Source of the DNA: Candidatus Eremiobacterota bacterium
Lineage (GTDB): Bacteria; Vulcanimicrobiota; CADAWZ01; Ess09-12
Reading direction: 5' to 3'
NCBI GenBank assembly: GCA_031082125.1
Contig: JAVHLM010000009.1
Location: 1 to 64,000, forward strand
DNA length: 64,000 bases
Position numbers and translations under genes: made by a program. Position 1 is the stretch's first letter, and every line of letters starts with the position of its first letter. The notes under the pieces were generated by a model. That model worked only from the letters and a program-made list of their open reading frames with translations. It made no database searches and was not told the origin of the DNA. Shown here piece after piece: positions 49,378-57,006 of this stretch.

Positions 49378-50196
49378 TTACGAGGAGAGAGCCTCTTCAA
49401 CCTCACCGGCAAGCTGGTAGGTCTCCTCATCAGTGAGGATGAGGTTTGTTTCAAGGCGCTGGATGCTTTCATTGACGGAAGGGGAGCGCTCGCGGAGATC
49501 CTGAAGCCTCCTGTTCTGCTCCCTTATCTCGATATCAACTTCGCCGTAATCAATTTCAAGCTTGAAGCGCCGCTGGAAGAACTGGAGAAGGGACTTTTCG
49601 GCTCTCGGATCGCCCACGTTGGCGAGATAAAAGGGAATGGTGACCCAGAGGTTCACACCCGGTATTGATCGCTGCTGGGCAGCCCATATAAGAAAGGAGC
49701 TGAGAGTGGGGCGCTGATCAGAATCCTGCTGATAGTCCACGTCTTTGCTTACGCCGAATACATCAAGCTTTTTCTTGATGTCCTGGGAGGTGAATATCCC
49801 GAAAATCTCACGGGGCGTGGTATGGGCGCTCACCGAGACCATGCGCCCGACAGTATAAAGCTCCTGCACTTTGCAGCGCTCCTCTGCCACGTCAAGAACG
49901 GTGGTAAGAAAGCGGTACCATTCGTACTGGGGAGGCTGCGACTCAAAAAGCACCACTTCACCGCTGCCGGCGTAGAAGACGCTTTCTGGTATATGGGCGA
50001 CATCATCCCGTACATGCACGTTATCCAGGGGGAAAAAGCCCACAGGGTCGAGCTTGCAGAAAGGCATGCCTCCTATGGCTTTTCTGAGAGCCTTGACGAC
50101 CATGGAAAGGCTCCGCGCATCCTCGTTCCAGAAGGCGCACACCGACGAGGCCTGAATGTCAGTATTGCTGAGAATCTTATAGGGCCCCTTCTTCAT
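49378..50196 (-). CDS. PAC2-family protein (second of a pair)
   Basis: 272 residues. The N-terminal 190 residues follow the PAC2 (proteasome-assembly-chaperone-like) pattern, with VVLFESQPPQYEWYRF, TVGRMVSVSAHTTPREIFG, VNLWVTIPFYLANVGDP and a helical C-terminus (IEIREQNRRLQDLRERS). In archaea and actinobacteria such proteins are linked to proteasomes or are of unknown role. GGGAGGAAC gives a clear start at 50196, which overlaps the upstream PAC2 gene by 20 bases, so the two are co-translated and may form a heteromer. Confidence 0.78.
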   Translation of the reverse strand: MKKGPYKILSNTDIQASSVCAFWNEDARSLSMVVKALRKAIGGMPFCKLDPVGFFPLDNVHVRDDVAHIPESVFYAGSGEVVLFESQPPQYEWYRFLTTVLDVAEERCKVQELYTVGRMVSVSAHTTPREIFGIFTSQDIKKKLDVFGVSKDVDYQQDSDQRPTLSSFLIWAAQQRSIPGVNLWVTIPFYLANVGDPRAEKSLLQFFQRRFKLEIDYGEVDIEIREQNRRLQDLRERSPSVNESIQRLETNLILTDEETYQLAGEVEEALSS

Positions 50197-51115
50197 CGCC
50201 TGTTCCTCCCTGCTTGAAGAACCTTTCTATCTCTTCTATGGCTTTCCTGGCGTCATCACCGGTAAACTGCCCGTCGGAGGGCTTGGGGGTCTTGAGCTGT
50301 TCAAGGCCCTCGGTGACTCCTTTCCTTATCTGCGTGGGGAGAGACTTGCTGAATTCCTCCATCAGCTCCTCAACTCTCTCATGGATCTTCAGGGCCCACT
50401 GGTCAAGAGGGCCGTAATCCACCTCCAGGCCTGTCATCAGGGAAAGCACCTCCAGCACGGATTTCGATGCCTGAGGATAGGGAAGCATGAGACCCTGGAG
50501 ATAGACCGGTATCTCGCCCATAAGGCAGAAGGCTTCCATCTCCTGCTCCTTTGCTACACCGAGAAGGAGCCCGTTGAGGCCCGAAATAGCCCCCTGCCTC
50601 TTTCTCCCGTGCACATCTGACATAAGAATCGTGTTGGGGAGATGCCTCACCTCTTTAAGAAGCCCTTCCTGATTAGTCACGGCCCACACACGGGGCTGCG
50701 TCGTATGATGTACCAGTGACACGGCAGCCCCCGAGGTGAATACTCTCCGGCAGCCGAGCTTTTTAGCGATTTCCATGACAATATGAGCCATGTCATAGGC
50801 TTTTCTTCCGCCCGCATAGCGCCTGATGCCTTCGTTTGGCTGCTCTTCGCCCACAAAGAACACAATGTCCCTCTCCTTGAACCTCTTGTAGTAGAATATG
50901 CTTGAAGGGAAATTGAGCTTCTCCAGGATTCCCGCCTTCACGGAGATACCCCTGGGATAAAAGAAGTCCCATGGCTCAATTTCAGCACAGGCTTTGGCAT
51001 CAAGCTGCTTTCTTGCGTAGTCAACGGCTATCAGGCCTATATTCCCTATGCCGGGCCAGCTCGCCACAAGCACAGGGTCCCGGAGCTTCGGCCTTCCTAA
51101 CATTCTGTAGCTCAT
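50177..51115 (-). CDS. PAC2-family protein (first of a pair)
   Basis: 312 residues with the PAC2 signature: DPVLVASWPGIGNIGLIAVDY at the N-terminus, VFFVGEEQPNEG, VFTSGAAVSLVHHT, ISGLNGLLLGVAKE, CLMGEIPVYLQGL, and a helical tail ending in FTGDDARKAIEEIERFFKQ. The WPGIGN and GEIP segments match the family's conserved core. The start is the ATG at 51115 with GGAG seven bases upstream (a GTG one codon earlier is possible). Its tail overlaps the next PAC2 gene. No proteasome gene is in the window. Confidence 0.87.
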   Translation of the reverse strand: MSYRMLGRPKLRDPVLVASWPGIGNIGLIAVDYARKQLDAKACAEIEPWDFFYPRGISVKAGILEKLNFPSSIFYYKRFKERDIVFFVGEEQPNEGIRRYAGGRKAYDMAHIVMEIAKKLGCRRVFTSGAAVSLVHHTTQPRVWAVTNQEGLLKEVRHLPNTILMSDVHGRKRQGAISGLNGLLLGVAKEQEMEAFCLMGEIPVYLQGLMLPYPQASKSVLEVLSLMTGLEVDYGPLDQWALKIHERVEELMEEFSKSLPTQIRKGVTEGLEQLKTPKPSDGQFTGDDARKAIEEIERFFKQGGTGDEEGAL

Positions 51116-51168
51116 CACTCATCTCCGTTCATTATGGCAGGTTGGATTTCCCGATTGAATTCCTTTCT

Positions 51169-51197
51169 ATTGTAGCATATTTATTTTTAAAACACAA
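51169..51197 (-). promoter_or_regulatory. Promoter of the PAC2 operon
   Basis: On the minus strand TTGTGT (51197-51192), 17 bases, TACAAT (51174-51169). It overlaps the last codons of the glycerate kinase gene upstream, so the PAC2 pair can be expressed independently of it. Confidence 0.5.
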
Positions 51198-52659
51198 AGA
51201 GAAAGGCGAGGTCGTTCACATTAGTGCCCGTAGGGCCTGTTACCATGAGATCTCCAGCCTCTGCAAGGTAGCGGTAAGAGTCATTGGCCTGGAGACAGTC
51301 GGCGATTTCAAGCCCCAGTGCCTTTCCCCGGAGCGCTGTCTCGCCGTCAACAAGGCCCCCTGCAGCATCAGTGGGGCCATCGCTTCCATCGGTTGCGCAG
51401 CTCACCAGGACGACATTCCCAAGGCCTTCAAGGCCTTCCGCCGCGGCAAGGGCAAGCTCCTGGTTCCTTCCCCCCATACCCCTCCCCACCACCCTCACCG
51501 TCGTTTCCCCTCCTGCCGCTATAAAGGCAGGTGCTGGCAGAGGATTTCCCGATGAGCATATTTCGCGGGCAATTGCCACCATCACATGCGCCACCTCTCT
51601 TGCCTCACCTTCAATGAAAGACGTGAGCATCAATGTGTTGAAGCCCAGAGCCGATGCCTTTTCTGCGGCTGCGGAGAGGGCCTGCCTGTTGTCGCCGATA
51701 ATGACATTCTGGACGTGGGCAAAAATCGGGTCCTGCTGCCGCGGGTTTTCAGGAACTTCACCTTTGCGCCCTTTCGTAAGGTGATCTACGACAGCTTGAG
51801 GCAGCATATCTTTTATACCATAGAGCCTGATAATATCAAGGGCGTTTTCAAATGAGCTCTCATCGGGAAATGTCGGCCCCGATGCTATCACCTCAAGGGG
51901 ATTCCCTACGACATCGGAGAGGATCAGGGATATAAGCGGCGATGGAGAGGCATGCCTGGCCAGTTTACCGCCTTTGACCCTGCAGAGGTGCTTTCTCACG
52001 CAGTTGATGTCACTGATAGGGGCGCCACATCTCAGGAGCGTGGAGGAGACTGCCTGGAGATCCTCAATAGTGAGGCCTTCTTCTGGAAAGGTGAGCAGGG
52101 CCGAGGCGCCCCCCGAGAGGAGGCAGATGAGCAGGTCCCGCTCCGTGGAGCCGTCAAGGAGAGAGAGAATTTTCTTCGTGCCCCAGGCGGAATTCTCATC
52201 AGGCAGAGGATGCCCTCCCCTGCAGAGTGTCACATTGCCACAGGGTGTGGAAGCCATATCCTTTACCATAACGAGGCCGACCGTTATCCTGTCTCCCAGG
52301 ATCTCGACGAGGGCTTCGGTCATCTGCGCTCCCGCCTTCCCTCCCCCCACGACGATGACTCTTTCATACTTTGTGAGGTCATAGGGCTTCTCATCGACGA
52401 AGAGAGAGGCGCCTTCCATCCTGACATGGCTCAGAAGAGCCCTGCGGGGCGATGCGGCCCGAAGGGCCTCCGATACCACCTCAAGGGCAGTCCTGCGCTC
52501 CTTTTCATTCCTTCTTCCCCGGTAGAGCCCTTCCGCTATCTGTCCGTAAACAGGAGCCTCCTCCGGCGGAACTGCCGCCGTGCCTGAAATTTTAGTGCCT
52601 GCTTTTATTATTTTGACCGCTCCATGAAAATCCTCCCCATACCGGCAGGATACCCCCAT
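51187..52659 (-). CDS. gck: Glycerate 2-kinase (MOFRL/GckA family)
   Basis: 490 residues. The N-terminal DUF4147 domain has VIVVGGGKAGAQMTEAL, GGHPLPDENS, LLSGGASALL, HLCRVKGGKLAR and LILSDVVGNPLEVIASGP. The C-terminal MOFRL domain has AGGETTVRV, GGRNQELAL and SCATDGSDGPTDAAGG. The enzyme phosphorylates glycerate to 2-phosphoglycerate in serine or glycolate metabolism. The start is weak: the ATG at 52659 has no ribosome site and lies in sequence that is also duplicated at 56766, while the first 45 residues are not family-like. No other ATG, GTG or TTG is in frame for about 45 codons. Confidence 0.9.
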   Translation of the reverse strand: MGVSCRYGEDFHGAVKIIKAGTKISGTAAVPPEEAPVYGQIAEGLYRGRRNEKERRTALEVVSEALRAASPRRALLSHVRMEGASLFVDEKPYDLTKYERVIVVGGGKAGAQMTEALVEILGDRITVGLVMVKDMASTPCGNVTLCRGGHPLPDENSAWGTKKILSLLDGSTERDLLICLLSGGASALLTFPEEGLTIEDLQAVSSTLLRCGAPISDINCVRKHLCRVKGGKLARHASPSPLISLILSDVVGNPLEVIASGPTFPDESSFENALDIIRLYGIKDMLPQAVVDHLTKGRKGEVPENPRQQDPIFAHVQNVIIGDNRQALSAAAEKASALGFNTLMLTSFIEGEAREVAHVMVAIAREICSSGNPLPAPAFIAAGGETTVRVVGRGMGGRNQELALAAAEGLEGLGNVVLVSCATDGSDGPTDAAGGLVDGETALRGKALGLEIADCLQANDSYRYLAEAGDLMVTGPTGTNVNDLAFLFVF

Positions 52660-52662
52660 ATG

Positions 52663-52676
52663 TTACAATCCTGTAA
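52663..52676. promoter_or_regulatory. TTAC-N6-GTAA dyad, copy 1
   Basis: TTACAATCCTGTAA lies within a longer stretch beginning CCCCATAT that recurs upstream of the third PilX-like gene (56774-56787). Recurrence at the same relative position upstream of two pilin promoters suggests an operator. Confidence 0.45.
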
Positions 52677-52786
52677 TAAAAGCCATGATTCCCAATTCCA
52701 CGTGCTTCCAATGCCTGAAACCTTATCTTTCCCTTTCCTTATAACATTCAAATGCACCCTGGAATGGTGAAAAGCACCATGATTAC

Positions 52787-52815
52787 TTTACTTTTCAGTG
52801 ATTTTATGGGATAAT
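52787..52815 (+). promoter_or_regulatory. Promoter of pilin cluster 2, copy 1
   Basis: TTTACT (52787-52792), 17 bases, GATAAT (52810-52815). The surrounding 45 bases are nearly repeated at 56890-56936, including both hexamers and the spacing. Confidence 0.65.
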
Positions 52816-52892
52816 AAAAGTGGATTGATCTACCTTGTTTCCTCATGGCTTTAATCCTTACGGAGTCCAGGCTCACAAGGAGGGGGATGGCA

Positions 52893-54725
52893 ATGAAAAA
52901 ATTATTGAAGAAAAAGGGCCTCGCCCTCGCTTCGATAATGCTGGTGATGCTGGTTCTCTCCCTGCTGGCCGTCTCGGTCGTAGGCCTTACCACCAACCAG
53001 TACAGGTACTCTCTGAAAAAACAGAATGATACCCTCGCCATGCAGGCGGCCCTGACGGGCCTCGATGCCGCGGAGAAAGCACTGGACAGGGAACTGACCT
53101 CGCCCTCCGAGGTGAAAAACTGGGACCTGCTTGCTCCGGGATCGTCCCTGGTGCCCCGCACCCGGGTGGGTGAAAAAAGCCTCTACTACAAGATCGATAT
53201 CATGGAATCCTCACCCGACACCTGCTCTGTCATAACGACGTCCACGCTTGAAAACTCCGGCGGGAGCATTGATAAGCAAAAGAGACTGAAAGCCACCTTC
53301 AAGAAAAACTGCTTCCTCTATGCCGCTTACGGCTGCGCGAAAGACGATGTGGGGGTGGCCTTAAAAGATGATTCCATCATCAGGGGCGACGTGGGGAGCA
53401 GCAGGACTTCAGGAAAAGCCGTGGCGATAGGACAGGATACCTCGCCCGTGACGGCCGACGTCACCAGTGTGTCCGTCAGCACCACTACGCATGTGCAGCT
53501 CCAGCAGAATAGTCCCACAAGCAATACCCACGTGAATGTAAACCAGACAACCACCACCTTTGTCAACTCTTCCGATGGCGATCTTCTGGCTTCAAATCTC
53601 CAGCAGAACTCCACCTCAATGTCCACTCCCTATAAGCCTCCATCGGCCTCCTCAATGCTTTCTATGAGCGTCTCGCAGAGCATGACTGTCGAAGAATTTG
53701 TTCCCCCCATAAAGATAAGCCAGAACACCTCAATTTCGGTCACTTCACCTTTAAGTGTCTTTGCCAATGCGATCACCACTTATTCCCTCAGCGTCCTTAA
53801 TAAACCCAATAAGAAGGAGCTTTCACTGAAGACCGATGAGCCTGCGGCAGCGCTCACCCGGCAGATCCTGGCACCCCAGGATTATTTTGGAAACAGCGCG
53901 GAGGAAATAAAAGGTGACATGGCATCCAGGGGCGGCCATGGGAGTTCATCTTCCTCAGGCTGGTCCGGTCCTCCCATACAATATCCGCCGCAACCTGCCT
54001 CCACTCCGTCCCCTGCCTCCACTCCGACTCCTTCCCCCAGCTTTACTCCCACTTCCAGCGATATGCTGTACACCACCTCGCAGCACTGGTCCATCAGCAA
54101 CGACCAGTCCAGCAGCGAAGACCAGTCCAAGATAGTCGGCGATATCTATCTCACCCCGGCCGGCCAGGTGGAAAGGCTGATTGGCGGCAGCATCAACTCG
54201 CTGGAAGGGAGCGAAAACAAAACTTACCTCGACAAGCTCACCGGCAAAACGATCCCTGTTCCCGCCTATCTGGAGCCAGCGGGCTCCTCGACCACCTCAG
54301 CCATTCCCGATACTCTCACCGGCGGCACCTATATATACGACACCTTTGAAGCCACAGGAAGAACCATTACCATCGACGCAAGCAAGGGGCCCATCATCCT
54401 TTACGTGAGGCAGTCATTCATCATGGACAACTCAAAAATCAACTTCACCACATCCGGCACAGCCTGCGATCCCAGGAACCTCATCGTCTATGCAAGCCCA
54501 AGCTGCTCTGTATCAATAAAGAACGGCTCAAGATGCTCCCTGCTGATGGCGGCGCCTTCCACCGATATTGATGTGCAGGGCGGTGTGAAGGGCAGCTCCC
54601 TGGTGGTAGGCTCGCTTCTCGGCAACAAGGTGAACTGCAGCGCCTCGGTAATTGAATACCCCAAAGGGCGCCTCAAGGATATGAGAGACCGGGCTCTCCT
54701 GGTGTCCTGGGAAGAGCTCCCGTAG
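52893..54725 (+). CDS. PilX-like surface protein, paralogue 1
   Basis: 610 residues. Basic KKKG, one hydrophobic helix (ALASIMLVMLVLSLLAVSVV) and a conserved stalk (TTNQYRYSLKKQ, QAALTGLDAAEKALDR) match PilX-type pilin-like proteins. A conserved domain to about 160 (FKKNCFLYAAYG) is followed by a Ser/Thr/Asn/Pro-rich middle ending in TPSPASTPTPSPSFTPTSS. A C-terminal beta-helix-like domain follows (TITIDASKGPIILYVR, CDPRNLIVY, IEYPKGRLKDMRDRALL). The ATG at 52893 keeps the same nine-base distance from AAGGAGG as both paralogues; starts at 52887 or 52845 are less likely. It is first in the five-gene pilin cluster 2. Confidence 0.85.
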   Translation: MKKLLKKKGLALASIMLVMLVLSLLAVSVVGLTTNQYRYSLKKQNDTLAMQAALTGLDAAEKALDRELTSPSEVKNWDLLAPGSSLVPRTRVGEKSLYYKIDIMESSPDTCSVITTSTLENSGGSIDKQKRLKATFKKNCFLYAAYGCAKDDVGVALKDDSIIRGDVGSSRTSGKAVAIGQDTSPVTADVTSVSVSTTTHVQLQQNSPTSNTHVNVNQTTTTFVNSSDGDLLASNLQQNSTSMSTPYKPPSASSMLSMSVSQSMTVEEFVPPIKISQNTSISVTSPLSVFANAITTYSLSVLNKPNKKELSLKTDEPAAALTRQILAPQDYFGNSAEEIKGDMASRGGHGSSSSSGWSGPPIQYPPQPASTPSPASTPTPSPSFTPTSSDMLYTTSQHWSISNDQSSSEDQSKIVGDIYLTPAGQVERLIGGSINSLEGSENKTYLDKLTGKTIPVPAYLEPAGSSTTSAIPDTLTGGTYIYDTFEATGRTITIDASKGPIILYVRQSFIMDNSKINFTTSGTACDPRNLIVYASPSCSVSIKNGSRCSLLMAAPSTDIDVQGGVKGSSLVVGSLLGNKVNCSASVIEYPKGRLKDMRDRALLVSWEELP

Positions 54726-54763
54726 GTCATGGAGTTATAAACCCCACAAGGAGGGAGACGAGT

Positions 54764-56752
54764 ATGCAGAAATTCTGGAAGAAAAAGGGCCTCGCCCTCG
54801 CGTCGATCATGGTGGTGATGCTGGTTCTCTCCCTGCTGGCTGTCTCGGTCGTAGGCCTTACCACCAACCAGTACAGGTACTCCCTGAAAAAACAGAATGA
54901 AACCCTCACCATGCAGGCGGCCCTGGCAGGACTCGACGCTGCGGAGAAAGCACTGGACAGGGACCCATTATTGCCCGACAAAGTGAACAACTGGGACCAG
55001 CTCGCTCCCAATTCCAATCTGGTGGGCTGGACCAGGGTGGGAGAGAAAAACCTCTCCTACAGGGTGGATCTCGTGGACTCCACTGCCGACACCTGCACTG
55101 TCATCTCAACAGCCAGGCTTGAGGGCCCCCGCGGGAGCATTGACAAGGAAAAGAAAGTAAAGGCCACCTTCAAGAAGAACTGCTTCCTCTACGCCGCTTA
55201 CGGCAACGGAAAAAATGCCCCGGGCGTAACGGCAGAATATAATTCCAAGATAATCGGCGACGTGGGAAGCAGCAGGGCCGATACCGCCAATGCAGGCAAG
55301 AAAGTGAATGCCGTCACCATAGGGCAGCTGGCCTCCGATGAGACGAGCAATACCGTCACCCAGGTGGCCGTTACCACCAATACGCAGGTGCAGCTCCAGC
55401 AGAGTCCTTCCACAAGCACCCCCCAGGTGAGCGTGAATCAGATGACGAGCACCGTGGTGAACTCCTCGGGAGGAGGCTCCTCGGCCTCGCAGATGAGCGA
55501 GAACTCAACGCAGTTTTCAACCTCCTCCAAGCCTCCCCCCTCGGCGTCGCCCTCGGCCCTTCTCTCAATAAGCCTTTCGCAGAGCATGACGCTCAATAAT
55601 TTCGTTCCTCCCATCAAGATAAGCCAGAGCACCTCAATCAATATCTCGAATACCCTGAATCCCATCTCCTTTGCCACCACTTCTTACTCCCTCAGCCAGA
55701 ACAAGAGAGAGCTCGACCTGGAAGCCCGCTCTTCCAGGTGCCATTCATCTTCCAGCAAGCCGAACAGCAATAGCGTGAGCGTCTCCTATTCCTGCCTTTC
55801 TGTCTCAGTGACCTTCATGAAACCTCCCGCTTATTACTCGCCGTTGTCCTATTATTGGGCGCCGCCGCCAAAGCCCCAGGTGACGATACCCCAGGTAAAA
55901 CCGCCACAGGTGACGACGCCACAGGTGACAATGCCCCAGGTAAAACCGCCCCAGGTGACGACGCCACAGGTGACATCACCACAGGTGACATCGCCACAGG
56001 TGACATCGCCGCAGGCGACTGCGCCAGAAGGCGAAACGGAGCCGCAATCCTCCATTTCGCCTTCGACAGGCCCATCCGCTTATCTGACCCAACAAACGCC
56101 ATTCGATTATTCTGCATGGTATACCACCATGCAGTCCTGGTCCATCAACGGAGAGTCCGCCGCTATGACCGACACGTCCCAGATCATAGGTGAAATCTAT
56201 GTCACCCCCGACGGCGAGGTGAAACAGGAGGCTTCCGAAGGGCACCTGGGGACTATCAACAGGACCTATGTTGAAAAGCTCACAAGCTGGATTATTCCAG
56301 TTCCCAGGTATCAGGAGCCTGATGGCCTCGCTGTCTCGTCTGCCGTTCCCGGCACCATAAAGAGCGGCAGCTATGTTTATGATACCTTCGAGGTCACAGG
56401 GAGCACCATCACCATCGACGCAAGCAAGGGGCCCATCATCCTCTACGTGAGAAGTAAATTTGCCCTGAGCGGCTCGACAATAAACTTCGCCTCCGGCACA
56501 CCCTGCGATCCCAGGAATCTCATTGTGTACTGCAGTTCATACTGCTCTGTGAGCATCAAGGATCAATCAAAGTGCTCCCTTCTCCTGGCGGCATCTTCCG
56601 CCGATATTGACGTGCAGGGTAAATCCTACGTGATAGGCTCACTGCTGGGCAACAAGGTGAAATGCACCGCTTCGGTGATTGAATACCCCAAGGGGCGCCT
56701 GAAGGATATGAGAGACCGGGCTCTCCTGGTGGCTTGGGAAGAGCTCCCGTAG
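54764..56752 (+). CDS. PilX-like surface protein, paralogue 2
   Basis: 662 residues with the same head and tail as paralogue 1, nearly identical in DNA over the first 150 and last 200 bases. The middle differs: a Ser-rich stretch with QLQQSPSTSTPQVSVNQM, a region with cysteines (SRCHSSSSKPNS, SYSCLSVSV), then ten PQVTx pentapeptide units before the C-terminal domain (SGSYVYDTFEVTG, CSVSIKDQSKCSLLLA). AAGGAGG lies nine bases before the ATG. The gene follows paralogue 1 by 38 bases with no separate promoter seen. Confidence 0.88.
   Translation: MQKFWKKKGLALASIMVVMLVLSLLAVSVVGLTTNQYRYSLKKQNETLTMQAALAGLDAAEKALDRDPLLPDKVNNWDQLAPNSNLVGWTRVGEKNLSYRVDLVDSTADTCTVISTARLEGPRGSIDKEKKVKATFKKNCFLYAAYGNGKNAPGVTAEYNSKIIGDVGSSRADTANAGKKVNAVTIGQLASDETSNTVTQVAVTTNTQVQLQQSPSTSTPQVSVNQMTSTVVNSSGGGSSASQMSENSTQFSTSSKPPPSASPSALLSISLSQSMTLNNFVPPIKISQSTSINISNTLNPISFATTSYSLSQNKRELDLEARSSRCHSSSSKPNSNSVSVSYSCLSVSVTFMKPPAYYSPLSYYWAPPPKPQVTIPQVKPPQVTTPQVTMPQVKPPQVTTPQVTSPQVTSPQVTSPQATAPEGETEPQSSISPSTGPSAYLTQQTPFDYSAWYTTMQSWSINGESAAMTDTSQIIGEIYVTPDGEVKQEASEGHLGTINRTYVEKLTSWIIPVPRYQEPDGLAVSSAVPGTIKSGSYVYDTFEVTGSTITIDASKGPIILYVRSKFALSGSTINFASGTPCDPRNLIVYCSSYCSVSIKDQSKCSLLLAASSADIDVQGKSYVIGSLLGNKVKCTASVIEYPKGRLKDMRDRALLVAWEELP
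55874..56023 (+). repeat. Ten tandem 15-bp units coding PQVTx
   Basis: Units of CC(A/C/G)CAGGT(G/A)A(C/A)(A/G)NN code PQVT(I/T/M/S) or PQVKP, ending in PQATA. The period keeps the frame, so copy number can change without loss of the protein. A proline at every fifth residue would give a stiff, extended spacer. Confidence 0.9.
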
Positions 56753-56773
56753 GTTGTTGAAGCCCCCCATATA

Positions 56774-56787
56774 TTACGATACTGTAA
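56774..56787. promoter_or_regulatory. TTAC-N6-GTAA dyad, copy 2
   Basis: TTACGATACTGTAA, with flanking CCCCATATA, corresponds to the dyad at 52663-52676 and lies about 110 bases upstream of the promoter copy at 56898. Confidence 0.45.
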
Positions 56788-56897
56788 CATATGGCGATAA
56801 TGGCATAATTATTGCGTTGCAGGCTTTCTGAGCCGATCAATCCCCTTCCTTAAAGATCTTCCGGCCATGAGAGCACCTTGAAGAGGCTCATGATTCC

Positions 56898-56926
56898 TTT
56901 ACTTTTCGGGGATTTTATGTGATAAT
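56898..56926 (+). promoter_or_regulatory. Promoter of pilin cluster 2, copy 2
   Basis: TTTACT (56898-56903), 17 bases, GATAAT (56921-56926), matching the promoter at 52787-52815. It lies upstream of paralogue 3, so the downstream half of the cluster can be expressed separately. Confidence 0.65.
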
Positions 56927-57006
56927 AATAGTGGATTACCTTACCTTGGCTGTTTTATGCTTTGAAACCTTCAGAGAGTCAAAAGCTCGCAAGGAGGATG
57001 ATGGGT

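Noticed and set aside
52619-52659. Alternative glycerate kinase start within GGGGAGGATTTTCATGG
   Set aside because: That ATG is in another frame and runs into a stop after a few codons.
55852-56117. Minus-strand frames coding GDVTCGDVTC-type repeats
   Set aside because: They are shadows of the PQVT-coding repeats on the plus strand.
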